DNA of 64,000 bases, from positions 63,020,370 to 63,084,369 of the forward strand of contig CM049307.1 of NCBI GenBank assembly GCA_026874595.1. The letters are read 5' to 3'. Each line of letters opens with the position of its first letter. Within the stretch, counting starts at the first letter, position 1. The position numbers were made by a program, and so were the translations under genes. Below are positions 34,508 to 49,110 of the stretch, piece by piece. The notes beneath the pieces were generated by a model. It saw nothing but the letters and a program-made list of their open reading frames with translations. It was not told the origin of the DNA and ran no database searches. This stretch comes from Sipunculus nudus. Its lineage: Eukaryota > Annelida > Sipuncula > Golfingiida > Sipunculidae.

Positions 34508-36217
34508 CACACCTGGTGTCTAATCATGCAACACTGCACTTATACTTTGCCATTTCCAGCTCAATTGGCCCCATATTTTGCCACCCGCAATGATTTGGCA
34601 ACTTCAAATCCTGCAGGAAACCTTCCATGTATATCAGCGTTGGCCGGCAGTGCACTTGTACGCTTTATGATATGTCTGGTCAGTGACCCTAATCTTATGT
34701 GATCCTGTCGATATTCAAGTAATGCATGCAAAATTTGAGCCATTTCATATATACTACAGAGCCAGAAAGTAACAATAATACATTATTGAGACAAACACTA
34801 TTAAAGACAAGCTTTATTAAACTTAACTCATTTCCCGTATTTGTACAACATTGTATATGATAAGTAAATTTGAAATTACAATCCTGTTATTCCATAATAT
34901 ATTTGGTTTTGCATGTTTTGCATGTTTTGATTTTTTTTTTAGAATTTCCTGGTCACACCCTATTCACATTAGTATTCAATAATGCTTTTTTCTGTTTTCC
35001 AAAATTTTCTCTGTAGAAATTTTTTTCCCTATAAACCAAATAGGTTAAATGCATGTCATCTAAAGATTATTGGAAATTTCTTCCCCTTCTTAAAAATGTC
35101 TACACTATATCAGCAACTTAAACGTATGTAGTATGAAACATAAGGGCAGTGATATGTGCCTCTTATATATGACTGCATATTTGCATTATTGGATGGTGAA
35201 AAAATTCTTGTGTAACCTCTGAGATTGAGAACAAGGCAATATCCACCAATCTTTTGAATTTATTCTTCATATATTGATACATTAGATATGCCAGTGGAAT
35301 GGGTTATGTTGAGTACAAATGGCAAAGTACAAGTGCTTTATAAAGGGCTGTTAATATGCCGGAATATGCAAGTATGAATTGTTCTTATTCCATATGTTTT
35401 ATGTACTGTAGATTTTGGGATCATTGTTAGAACTAGTTGCTCAAGGTGTCCTAGTGTTCTGTCTGTCCTTGTTATAAATGTCAATCTGTTCATCGTGATC
35501 GTGTACAAGCTGAGCTCATTAATAATCAGAGGAACTAGTTCAGTCATCCTTTCATTTAATCACACCATCAACCATACCTGCTTAACATAAAATATATACA
35601 TAAGCTACATTTTCAGATTTTAGCATGAACAAAATTTAAAGCAAACACATGACACTGCTTTTATAACAAGTTATTTTCACTGCACTCAATAATAATATTA
35701 ATATTATTAAGTAAGGTTTCATTAAGAGAATGCCATATGACAGCAAAGTAGATGCATTGAGTAGTCTGAAAAATGTTATAACATACTGGCATGCAGATCA
35801 TTTGGAAAAGAAACCTTATACATCTTAAAAACAAGGCAAGAATTCTTCATCAGAATGCTTATTTTTTTAACCCCTACATCAGTAAAATGATTTAGAAGCT
35901 GATCTGATCTTTTGTTTGAAGCGACCAGCTTTTTCCTCTGGCCTGGACTATAAATGAGACTTATGTTGCTACAACTGCGGACTTTTTTCTCATGCTCGTA
36001 TGAATAGTCTGTAAGATTGCCTAGGCACTTGTATTGTCAATTTACACATTCAGTGAAAGTAAAACTGGAACGCTCTTACAACTTGCCTGTGATTCTTTTA
36101 TTCAGGAAAATCATTTATTGCAGCCAGTTTGATCTGCCCCTTCAGCAAGCATTCTCAAGGACTTTGACTTTCAAGCTGTTAGATGAACAGATGTGAACTA
36201 GCAATACACAGTTATGC

Positions 36218-36220
<3 letters not shown>

Positions 36221-36264
<44 letters not shown>
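36221..36264. repeat. (AT)22 microsatellite
   Basis: Uninterrupted AT dinucleotides within the probable MKK4 3' UTR. Confidence 0.97.
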
Positions 36265-36273
<9 letters not shown>

Positions 36274-37611
36274 AACATGTCCTGTCATACACTGAAATAA
36301 AAATGTAGGGTTTAAAAGCATGCAGGCAGTTGCTAAAACTTTCACAGGATTCAGGTAATGTGGCATGCATTTCATCCTCTGGAGTATAAGGGCCCCAAAA
36401 CTTGTGCATGTACTGAAGTATTTTTGAACAAGGCCTGATTTTTTATGAGTACCATTTTTATCAGGTCATTGAAAATAAAAAAAAAGAGCTACATACATGT
36501 CATAAAAGTGTGATATGTAAATAGTCTTTTGTAACTGGATCATTTATTGTATGCTTTATGTAATATGGATTGTCTCTGTAATATGCTAGTAAATTTATGA
36601 CATCATGACATTTATAGTGGTTTGAAGTTGAAATGAATTTATAAGAAAGAATTATTACATTTTAAGGGTTTAAATGAGGAAATAAAAAGCAGTTATCCTG
36701 AAAGAGGGAAAAATCAAATCTTGGAGTTTCCAGCATATATTACTTGCACAGAGAATTTAATGATATTCTGATGGATTTTCTATTATCAGCATGTTATTTA
36801 CCCAGAAATGCCAGATTATTTTGTGCCATTTACTGTATATATTGTCTTTATAGATTATTGTGCATACACTCCTACAAACACACTTACATACCATTTACAT
36901 ACATGATCAAAATGTCAACTTTGAATGAATATGTTCATACTCACCATCCTATCTTCATTGTATGTTTAAATATTAGGATATCCCACAAAAAAAAATGAAT
37001 TAAATTAGTATTATGTTGAGTTTTTGCAGTCAGTTTTACATCAACACTTATAATTCCAAAATCTGCCACCAGATGTCACTAGTAATATGAGACTTTTGGA
37101 ATCGTCAGCTTCAGCTTTCTTATTATATCAGTGTTTTCAGCATATTGATCAGAGGGTAAATTAATATGTATTAATGTTACACTGTTCAAGTCTGCATCAC
37201 TAGAGGCCACCTAATGATAGTTTACCAGATATATACCTCATTAATAATACAAGTTCTTCACAAAAAAAATAACATGTTTTTATGTGTAAAAACTATGAAA
37301 AACAAAATCGGTTAAATATTAGTTGAGTGAAATGTTGCAGACACATATGGGGGTAACAAAAAATGTATACAAAAATAAAGTCTTTAGTGGTCTTATACTG
37401 ATACAGCGTATAGTTATAGGTGATTGAACAGATGATATGCCATATAAGTTAGGCAGCCTGATGATACCGGTCCAGTGTGGAAGAAATATTCAAATATTCA
37501 CACCTGACTGGACTGCATACCCACTGTTGTCCCTGTGCAGTTTATTTGAAACAGTCCATTGATTTGCAGGCATTACTGTTTATGGCTAACTTAACCAGTC
37601 TCCACAAGAGG

Positions 37612-37626
37612 GCGCTCTAGTATACC
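37612..37626 (+). promoter_or_regulatory. Candidate CTCF-like site, forward
   Basis: CCACAAGAGGGCGCT differs at about one core position from the recalled vertebrate CTCF consensus CCACYAGRGGGCGCT. Binding in this animal is untested. Confidence 0.35.
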
Positions 37627-38108
37627 ACGTCTATCACACTTTCAGATTGTATAAACATTTAAATTATTTTTCATTTGTTTACGTCCTTAATTGTGGTTTT
37701 ACCATGTGTGAAAACAACAAATAATGTTCTATTTGAGTATGCATGCCTTGGTTTGAATATATACAAGATGAGTTCATGTATTTAAATTAAGATAGCGCCT
37801 TATTATTGTTTTCTCAAAAAATGTCCCTACAAATGACAATTCAAGCTACTGGAAGTTCAGTATTAAGCATCTGACAGTGTACAAGCTTTTGTAAAATTCA
37901 AATATGTTGTGAGACCAGGAACTTTTTTGTGTAAAATTTAATAAGATCTAATATTAAACAGTTGCATTAGTATTTTTTGTGCATGTATGGTACCTGTATA
38001 TGAATATAAATGAGCATATATCATGCCAATCATGACATGATGTAAAGGTCATACAGCGTCAAAACAAAATATTCAGGCAAGTGTGGCAGAGGTGAAAGTG
38101 GGATAGTA

Positions 38109-38126
38109 CAGCGCCCTCTGGGGGGA
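38109..38126 (-). promoter_or_regulatory. Candidate CTCF-like site, reverse
   Basis: The minus strand reads CCCCCCAGAGGGCGCTG, another close CTCF core match, about 500 bp from and pointing towards 37612-37626. Confidence 0.35.
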
Positions 38127-38404
38127 GAAATCAACATTGTGTACAGTGACAGTGACATTCTTTGTACATATGTGATATGTGATAGGATGAGTGATCAGTA
38201 CATGTTTTACAAACTGTTTGCATGTGTACTACATGTTTAGCTAAGGTATATTTGTATAGAGTTCTGCTCATTCACTTGGCTTAGGGCCATGATGCAGTTT
38301 TGAATTCAAGAGTTGTACATTTTGTACAGAACTAAATTATGCCAAATATGTACAGAGAAGTTATGATGATAAAGACAACCTGACAAGTTGTTATACCTTT
38401 ACAA

Positions 38405-38416
38405 AATAAAAATAAA
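38405..38416 (+). terminator. Candidate polyadenylation signals (MKK4)
   Basis: Two consecutive AATAAA hexamers (38405-38410 and 38411-38416), followed by a GT/T-rich stretch. Earlier hexamers near 36475 and 36685 are alternatives. Confidence 0.4.
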
Positions 38417-38985
38417 AATCTACAAACTGTAATGTCTTGCAACTTTTCTGTTTTATTGTCCAAAATATGCAAATCTGTTCTGTCTTTGCTGTTGCTCATT
38501 TGGTGACACTATATAGTCATAAATAGCATAAGTTAACAAGTCTCAAATCAAAACTATAACAGTCTGGGATATAAATGGACATGATCACAGGCCCTCTGGT
38601 TTATAATCTTACCATTGATTTTGATCCGTACAAAACTGATGGCGTCATCTACAGTTCTTCATTCTTCTTCATTATACTTTGCCACTACGACGCTGAGATC
38701 AAATCATTCCAATGGAATATTCCGAGAGCTTTTAATTTCGTCAACTTGAGCATCTTACATTTTGTATTTGCATACACATTATGTACATATCCAAGCAGCT
38801 GCTGAACAAAAAATAAACTCGGTTTTTCTAGGAATCTTTATTATACGACTGGTTGAAAGTTTTTAACATACAGATTGCGCCACCGATGTAGAAGACCGAC
38901 GAAACGGAAAAAGAGAGGCCGACTGTGATAAACTGTTTTTGACGCATTATCGTGTGACTTCTTTATAACGGGCATCTTCTTGCTA

Positions 38986-40761
38986 GGCCAAAAAAAATAA
39001 AAGGTATGGTTCTCAGGCACCGCCCGCGTCAATTTTAACCCCCCGCATCAACATTTTATTTTGATTTTTATAGTTTTACCCATGTCCGTCATTCCGAAAT
39101 AAAACAGTTGTACGGACTTTTTTTCGCAATGCCTGCAGATATTGGCCTGATTTTTGGTGTGTGGCCAGATAATGACCAGATACAGATCAAGTTCGCGTTT
39201 CGTCCCAGTTGACCTACTTTTGACCGTTTTACGGCTCCTTAACTTAGAAAATTTCATGAAAAATAGAAATTTTCATGACAAATACACAGGTACGGACCTT
39301 TTTTTCGCAATGCCTGCAGATATTGGCCTGATTTTTGTTGTGTGGGCAGATAATGACCAGTTACAGATCGAGTTCGCGTTTCGTCCCAGTTGACCTACTT
39401 TTGACTGTTTTACGGCTCCTATATTTAGAAAATTTCATGAAAAATAGAAATTTTCATGACAAATATACATGTACGGTTTTTTTTCGCAATGCCTGCAGAT
39501 ATCGGCCTGATTTTTGGTGTGTAGGCAGATAATGACCAGTTACAGATCGAGTTCGCGTTTTGTCCCAGTTGACCTACTTTTGACCGTTTTACGGCTCCTA
39601 AATTTAGAAAATTTCATGAAAAATAGAAATTTTCATGACAAATATACATGTACGGACTTTTTTTTCGCAGTGCCTGCAGATATTTGCCTGATTTTTGATG
39701 TGTAGGCAGATAATGATCAGTTACAGATCGAGTTCGCGTTTCGTCCGAGTTGACCTACTTTTGACCGTTTTACGTCTACTTAACTTAGAAAATTTCATGA
39801 AAAATACAAATTTTAATGACATATACACATGTACGGACTTTTTTTCGCAATGCCTGCAGATATTGGCCTGATTTTTGGTGTGTAGGCAGATAATGACCAG
39901 TTACAGATCGAGTTCATGTTTTGTCCCAGTTGACCTACTTTTGACCGTTTGACGGTGGTCTAACATAGAAAATTTCATTAAAAAAGTGCACATGTACGGA
40001 CTTTTTTTCGCAATGCCTGCAGATACGGGCCAGAGTTTTGGTGTGTAGGCAGATAATGACCAGTTACAGATCAAGTTCTTGTTTTGTCTCAGTTGACCTA
40101 TTTTTGACCATTTGACTGCTCCTGAACAAGTTTCATGAAAAATAGAAATTTTCATAACAAATGCATATGTACCGACTTTTTTTCCTCAATGCCTGCAGAT
40201 ACCACCCTGATTTTTTATGTGTGGGCAGATAATGACAGTTGCAGATCGAGTTCGCGTTTCATCCCGGTTGACCTACTTTTCATTGTCTTACGGCTCCTAA
40301 ACATAGAAAATTTCATGAAAGACAGAAATATTTATGGAAAATGCACATGTATGTACTTTTCTTTCACAGTGCCTGCAGATACTGGCCTGATTTTTGGTGT
40401 GTTGCTTGATAATGACCCGTAACAGATCGAGTTTGCATTTTGCCCTTGTTGACCTACTTTTGACCATATGACACCTCCTGAACTTAAAAAAATTTCAAAA
40501 TTTAACAAATGTTTCTAATTTGCCCCAGGCGGGGGCATTCGTGTCGTTCCGACACATCTAGTTATCTTTCAAGAAGATAAATAATACAATTTATGTAGCG
40601 CCTTTACCTGTTTAGCAAAAAAAGACGTTTAATTTATGCTTTTCCCTGATCATATGACATTTTTATCAAAACATACATAAAAAGGTCAAAAATAAAATAC
40701 CGCCCGGCCGCACTTATTTCTGAAAAAGTGCCTGAGAACCATATCTTTTTTTTATTTGGCC
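38986..40761. mobile_element. Harbinger-like element with satellite core
   Basis: Inverted ends of about 40 bp: GGCCAAAAAAAATAAAAGG then TATGGTTCTCAGGCAC at the left, the complement of GGCCAAATAAAAAAAAGATA then TGGTTCTCAGGCAC at the right. Outer triplets are CTA (left) and TTA (right), a near-match to the TTA duplication of the related 28135-28471 element. The core is a ~180-bp satellite; no transposase frame is present, so it is non-autonomous. Confidence 0.8.
39112..40507. repeat. ~180-bp satellite, about 8 units
   Basis: Units start at 39112, 39292, 39473, 39652, 39833, 39996, 40171 and 40351 with ACGGACTTTTTTTCGCAATG or variants. Each carries GACCTACTTTTGACCG and a partly palindromic TTTCATGAAAAATAGAAAT stretch. 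The modal period is 180-181 bp, with deletions in units 5 and 6. Open frames in it repeat the same peptide and are shadows. Confidence 0.93.
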
Positions 40762-43147
<2,386 letters not shown>

Positions 43148-43183
43148 CCCCCCCCCCCCCCCCCCCCCCCCCCCCACACACAC
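43148..43183. repeat. Poly-C run and (CA)n
   Basis: 28 consecutive C followed by a short CA repeat. Confidence 0.95.
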
Positions 43184-43357
43184 CAAGTTTTCCATGCTTT
43201 GCCAAATGTTACTCTTCTGTAGTCAGCTGCTAACAAGAGTTGGTCCTATTGTATCTATGAATACAATAGTATTTAATCATTTGAATAAAAAAAAAGAAAT
43301 ATATTTCTGTTATCTAGATCACCTCCAAAATTTAATGGGCTATTCCTTGGGTGTGAC

Positions 43358-43537
43358 CTAGCGGATGGTTCTTTTTAGGCGTGGTCTGAGATGTGCCTGA
43401 TAACGGATGTACCGGCTTCCGGGTTGTACCTGTGGGTGCTGTTGCACTCCGGTCTCCTCATATCCTTCTCTTGCTTGCCCTCTGTGCACGCTGATGCATG
43501 GCTGAAATGACTCGATCTCTGCTTTGATTGGTGGCAT
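43358..43537 (-). CDS. Weak small ORF in a GC-rich block
   Basis: 59-codon minus-strand frame (MPPIKAEIESFQ... ending RPRLKRTIR, stop at 43358-43360) in a GC-rich island (about 43380-43640) within AT-rich DNA. The start is preceded by CCGCAG, which could be a splice acceptor. Nearby GGAGCGCC (43572-43579) can pair with GGCGCTCC (43611-43618). No family recognised; could be a promoter, a small RNA or chance. Confidence 0.18.
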   Translation of the reverse strand: MPPIKAEIESFQPCISVHRGQAREGYEETGVQQHPQVQPGSRYIRYQAHLRPRLKRTIR

Positions 43538-43639
43538 CTGCGGCTTCGACTCTAAAATTTTACGCCTATAGGGAGCGCCATGGGAACGGGTCTAAGGCCC
43601 TTCTAACTGGGGCGCTCCGAGGGCCATTTCCTTAAAAAC

Positions 43640-45420
43640 AACAATTCAACAGACTCCACGGTCTTCGGCGCAATATTAAAAAAAACCACCGCATGTAGTT
43701 TTACAATTTTACATATAGGTAAGTTGACATGTAATCTAAACTGTGTTTTTTTTTCTTTTTTTTTATATAAATATATATGTTTTAGTTTAGCAGTTATAAA
43801 CCATTATAAAATATACATTGTTTGTATCATAAGATTTTTTTTCAAATTGAAAATTCAATAAGAAAAAAAGATTAGAAACACACAATAAAAAAAGATTAGA
43901 AACACACAATAAAAAAAAACCGCTGGAGATATTTGTATATGTACTTCAATGTGATATAGTTTTTACATTCATGCATACTGTTTGCCTAATGAGAGATATA
44001 TCCCGTTAAAAAATATAAAATAAATTATTTAAAGTTTTAAATCTTCAAGTAAATTCTAAAACAATGTTCTTATATCTCATCTAACAAAGGATATTCTAAG
44101 GATTCCAAATATATATATATCATTGTGGCTAATATTAATTTTAATATGAATTCTAAAGCTAGATTAAACCAAGGTTATTTGACGATCATAAGACCTTAAT
44201 AGGCCTACATCTTCAGTTTAGCCTAGTTACCCAAACCCTCTACAACATTTCATTGAAATCCGTTCATAAATTTGCGTGAATTTCCCTAAAGACAAACAAA
44301 CCAACCAACCTACGCGAAAAAGACCTTTTTGAAACCTTGTGCGGCTCCTGCGAATTGTGAAGTCCTAAGCCTATATAAGCTTCGTCAGTAAATCACTTTA
44401 ACCCAGCACTAACCAAATCACTTTAACTCATCACGTAATTAAAGTGAATTTATTAATGCAATAAATTGATATCTTACACATACACACATAATAAGGATAC
44501 CTGGAAGACGGACACAGCCATGTCAGGTTCCAATCGATATATACTGTAACGTATTTGAACACTATACTTCCGGTCCCTTTCACAAAATTCCACGGAAACC
44601 CAACCAATATCTGTCATATATTAATTATATAATCAAGTGAGACGGACAAAGATGAAGCCATATATAACCTCCATACATCCTTATTTTCTTTTCTATTACA
44701 TATATACACCAGAGATATATTTATCGTTAGACTACTTTCCTCGTCGCTTTTACTCTGATACAATCAAAAGGTAAATTTCGGAATTCCCAACTTATCTTAC
44801 ACGTTATATATAGACCTACACTTGTGTTTGAAGTTTACACGGCATGTTAGGACATATATCAGGTTCATAGTTTTCACTTTATATTCAGTTTTCATTGAGA
44901 ATTTTTTAAGTATAAAGATTGAAATCTGTATACACATAAGCCTGTCAGCCTTGGCTTTATTTGGAATAATGCATCCATGAATAGGTCTACTTATCATGAG
45001 CGATCGCATCGTAATTATTATCACGATAAAAGGCCAAGCAAATAATTCTCTTATATAATCCTTAGGCCTGCGTAATAAACATTTAAATAAAGCCGTGATT
45101 TTTAAATTTATCAGTTTTATATTAAACCTACACGGTGAACAGGATTAAGGAGACTTCCCGGTCTGTTGTTGTGTCGTCCTTGAACTATTGAAAATATTGA
45201 GTTCGTCACTACCCGTGTTCGGCGGGCAAACATGAGCGCAACAAATTATATACCTGGTGCGTCCCCTTGCGTGCATGTTTACAAAACCAGTCATACCTAC
45301 ATGCTCCAAGCCCATTAAATCTACAGAATACAACTCATCTCCCCTTGTATACCTTCCTTTCATTTTATATAGGAAGGGGGGAGCCGCATGAATAGACTTT
45401 CGGGTCCTTCCGCCCGCCTT
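43640..45420. other. AT-rich interval, no gene seen
   Basis: A 26-bp duplication (AAAGATTAGAAACACACAAT twice) is at 43867-43912. A short widespread-type repeat with TCCGTTCATAAATTTGCGTG and AACAAACCAACCAACC is at 44255-44315. Confidence 0.5.
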
Positions 45421-45619
45421 TGTCACGCTTGACTGACGCCGTGTGCGGGAGGGGCGTCGCCCGTGACTTCACGGCGTGACGTCACGAGGTGAAGGGTCAT
45501 TGAGAGATACATGTCAGTACGCGAGCGATGGGAGCGAGGGGAACTGGCTTGGCCTCCAGCTGAAGTGAACAGTTTGGTTATACACGTTAGTAGATAGTGG
45601 TGTGTTGTGGCCGGCCATC
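45421..45619 (+). promoter_or_regulatory. CG-rich promoter of the 45620 gene
   Basis: CG-rich DNA with a palindromic CRE, TGACGTCA, at 45477-45484, about 136 bp before the ATG, and a CCGTGACTTCACGG palindrome-like stretch at 45461-45474. No TATA box is obvious. Confidence 0.5.
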
Positions 45620-45860
45620 ATGGGGAGTTATACTGTGTGTTTTGGTGCTAAACTATTACTTGTTGCTTTGTTTGTGTTTATAATTTGTATCGTGCCAAGC
45701 AGTGCTGCCGACAACAGTAACACCACTTCAGATCAAAATACACAAAGTGAGGAAGAACCCTTACAGCGGGGCATACAGTGGTTGTATGATCTGACCAATG
45801 GATTTATCAATAGAGTACAACCAACATCATCCAAAGAATTACTAGAGAAACTGCAGCTAG
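45620..45860 (+). CDS. First coding exon, secreted/membrane protein, possibly prominin-like
   Basis: ATG at 45620 (ATCATGG) opens 80 codons and ends after the first base of the next codon at donor GTGAGT (45861). Residues 1-30 form a signal peptide: a hydrophobic core LLLVALFVFIICIV, then PSSAA, a plausible cleavage site. An N-glycosylation sequon (NTT, 34-36) and an acidic linker follow, then GIQWLYDLTNGFINRVQP (51-68) and a Leu-rich helix. The G..LY.L...F...VQP pattern after a signal peptide and short linker resembles the start of prominins (CD133 family), five-pass proteins of membrane protrusions. That assignment is tentative; no later prominin exon was found in the 18 kb to the right. 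That the exon is real is well supported by the promoter, start, signal peptide and donor. Confidence 0.6.
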
Positions 45861-47038
45861 GTGAGTAATTGCTTTTGTGCTGTCGATCAATACCTTAAAC
45901 AACCGCTGAAGGAAACATGGCGCACTTTGTCTAATGGCCCTCAGGGAAATATACATTGAATGTACAAAAAGGGGATGTCAATTTCAGGTCAACCGGTGCG
46001 CCGTAAAGACCCAAGTCCCCACACCTGAATGGGTTGGTTTGGAATGGAAGAGCGTTTCCCATGAAACTTCCGAAGTGAGTTATTCAGGGGCAGATGTTAT
46101 TAATGTTCTTTTTATACACGTGTTGCCTGTCACATGGTGAGCTTTTATACCTGAATGGAGCACACTGAAATTTGAATTGTTTCTTCCTGGGAACTTGTGT
46201 GTCCAGGAGCCATGAAAGTGAATCTTTGATTAAATCGTAATGTTTTCTATTTGCATTTCAGATATTCTACATGACATCCTCAAAACAACTTCCCACTTAG
46301 GCCACAAGTTTGTGTTTAATTTTAGTATCATATTCTTTAATATATGACTCATTTTCTAAAGTAAGTATGTTATTTTGTGAAAACCTGAAATATAATTTTT
46401 TATTAACTCGAATTTTTTTTCAACAGTCTGTTGGACGTTACAAGCAAATAATAATTTTTTAAAAATAATGAAAAAAAATTGAAAATGGGAAGTACCATAG
46501 TCCATCCCACCAAGGGGTTCCCATCAGGTTTTGGCTATATAATTATAAAATGTGAACATTTCTGTACAGTAGGTTACAATGGCAGGACATTACGTGAATA
46601 CCGGTAGTAAAGAATGAAACATTGGTTTAAAATTTATCAAAAATTTAATTTGCAATTTTCTTAATGTTTCCTAGTTACATGACTGACAATATTATGAGCC
46701 TGGCGTCTTTTAGCTGACTTTGTCTTATCATATTTAACATCTGTCAAAGGATGTCCTTGGCCCTGTCAGGCTGTCACTTCAGTTAACCTGTTTTACTCAG
46801 ATATTTAATTTAATGTTTAACTCTAATTCTATGTAGGGTATGGTGGTGGGTTCCTATAAACAATTAACTACTGTCAGAGTAGCTATTTTATTTACTAATA
46901 GGTATTTTTCAAAATAATAAAATATTGGCAAAAACTGATGACCACCCCTAGTTGGACTCTTTTATATTTTTAGGACGTACAGGTCTTTCTGAACATTTAC
47001 CAAATTCCACCTTTAAATGACAGAAACAGGAAAGAGGG

Positions 47039-47043
<5 letters not shown>

Positions 47044-47110
<67 letters not shown>
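47044..47110. repeat. (AT)n microsatellite
   Basis: About 67 bases of uninterrupted AT. Confidence 0.97.
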
Positions 47111-47116
<6 letters not shown>

Positions 47117-48149
47117 ATGGTTGGTATAAGGCTGTAGTTGTGCTAAGATTCAGAACAAGAAAGAGTGTGAAACTTAAATCTTTTTAGGATCTTAATTTTC
47201 TCTTAATTTAAACCAGTTACCAAAAGATTTTTAAGAGTCACCCTTTTTTTTACAGTTTTCCTGCAGATCAGACAGGCTTCTTGGAGAAAATAGTTGGGTT
47301 ATCTGCGACTCTTCATCCATGCTGAAAACATGTCGGTTCAAAAAGCTTATTATAAGTCATTGGTCTTTTAATAAGTGGAAAATCAATGCTTTATTTGCTA
47401 GAAAATATATTATGTTGCAGAAGGGATACATAAAATGATCTGATAATATTTACTTAAAAGTACATAAAAGAATAAAAATTGATAACTTCTTTTTATGTAT
47501 TGATTCCAGCATTATTAGGGAAGGACAGGTCTGTTCATTATAATAATGATAAGTATAAATATCATTTACTGTTCCTGTGTTAAGGAAATTTCATTTTGAA
47601 TTGACAAATTATGATCCATCAGGTCCATAATGTGTCATTCATTTTCATTAACCACAATGACTGCTATTCAGTATTCATAAATTTATGAAAGATTACATTA
47701 TAGTTCATACATGTGTGTGTATTTCATTGAAACTCTGTCATGAGGAATAAATTGGTCACAATGGAGATTGTTCATATATTCACAAAACCATGTAATTATA
47801 ATTAATAGTTGTCCTACCAGTAAGTGCGTAATTGTGTATACCATGAATCAGGTTGTACAAGGAAGTAGGTATGACATGATTCAGTTTCCTACATGAACAG
47901 CACCTAATGATGTGGAACGTTTAAATTTTACTCAATTCATTATACATGACAGTGTCTTCACTGTCTTGTTTCCTCAGGGTATGTCATCAAAATTTTAATT
48001 CTGCTTCATCACTCTTAAAGCCTCATAACAGTACTTCATCATCAAGTCCTCATCTACTTTTTTTACTCTCCGTACATTATTAATGAACTCTATTACTCTA
48101 GGTGATTCTTTTTCAGATAATTTCTTGATATGCCTCTGTGATGGAAATA

Positions 48150-48310
48150 TGAGCTTGTTTATCTACAAGCTATTGGTAAACACAGCAAAGTTGGGAAAGG
48201 AAAAACCATGGTACCTAAGGTGGTTGGTTGCATATGTGTGGAAGTTGAAAGGTCACTGGTGTGCATCATCAAATAATTGGTGTATAATGTTTGAATCAGC
48301 ACAACCAGTT
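48150..48310 (+). repeat. Dispersed repeat family E, copy 2
   Basis: GAGCTTGTTTATCTACAAGC, GGTTGGTTGCATATGTGTGG and AAGTTGAAAGGTCACTGG match 5590-5720 in order. Confidence 0.6.
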
Positions 48311-48420
48311 CTTCAGAAATATCACCTACCTTAATATTTTTTGTCCAAAGAGGCAAGAACACAACTTGTAATTAAAATGTGATAAATTACTGTCAGCTGC
48401 CCTCATTACTTGAAAATGTC

Positions 48421-49110
48421 ACTTTTTGAAACTAGAAATCTGTATTCCAAGGAATGCAAGCCTCTTCTCTTTTGTATTCACTGTTTCAGCCCATATTACC
48501 ACATTCATTAGTGATTGTACATTTGTGAATATTCCTTGATGACATTCATGAGGCCACACCATCATCATCATCTTGGATTGCTATTAGTATGGATTTCGGT
48601 TGAATTTAGGCCTGTCCACCATGGCACATCGGTTTCAAGCTTAATTTGAAGTACATGCGTGATTGGCTGAACCATTGTTTCGTCAGCAGTGTAACCATCT
48701 GAAGACTCCAGTAGTGGACAAATCAACCTATCAGAAAGCGCATCCTCGGTTGCTATGCCATGGCTGTCTGACCCAACTACGGGGGCTTCTTGCCTGCCTA
48801 TCTCATATATTAGGCAAATAAAAAAGAGTTAGACCATATAGTGTGGAAAATGCTAGAAAATGTCAGATAAGTAATAGTTATAAGGAAATGATCCTGAAAA
48901 GTAACAAATATAACCAAAATCTACACTAATAGCAATTCAAGCTCCTGTGGTGAGGCTCTATTCACAGGAAATTCTAATTAAACCTTCATTGGCCCACTCC
49001 TGTAATATCCTGAAAATTTCATGAGAATCTGTTCATGATTGCATCAGTAATGTTATGAACAAACACACACACAAGCAGGGATGAAGACATATCCTCCTGG
49101 CGTAGGGAAG
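48421..49110 (+). repeat. Dispersed repeat family D, copy 2 (interrupted)
   Basis: GAAACTAGAAATCTGTATTC to TCCTTGATGACATTC (48429-48552) and the CA-tract end (about 48995-49105, GCAGGGATGAAGACATATCC) match copy 1. The middle (about 48560-48990) is unrelated and may be an insertion. Confidence 0.65.

Larger units (their letters stand above)
34508..38420 (+). other. Probable MKK4 3' UTR and downstream DNA
   Basis: 3.9 kb with no coding signal. AT-rich, with a 44-base (AT)n run and several AATAAA hexamers. The UTR end is not certain; the doubled signal at 38405-38416 is the last strong candidate before unrelated repeats. Confidence 0.45.

Noticed and set aside
38575..38805. 76-residue frame ending just before an AATAAA, possible terminal exon
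   Set aside because: No acceptor with a matching upstream exon and no family motif; lies between probable MKK4 3' end and a repeat.
39154..40422. Series of similar short peptides, suggestive of a repeat protein
   Set aside because: They are frames of the ~180-bp satellite, which happens to be divisible by three in some units.
46262..46345. Possible second exon of the 45620 gene (DILHDILKTTSHLG...)
   Set aside because: AG and phase fit, but no good donor, no similarity to prominin at that position, and a stop follows quickly.
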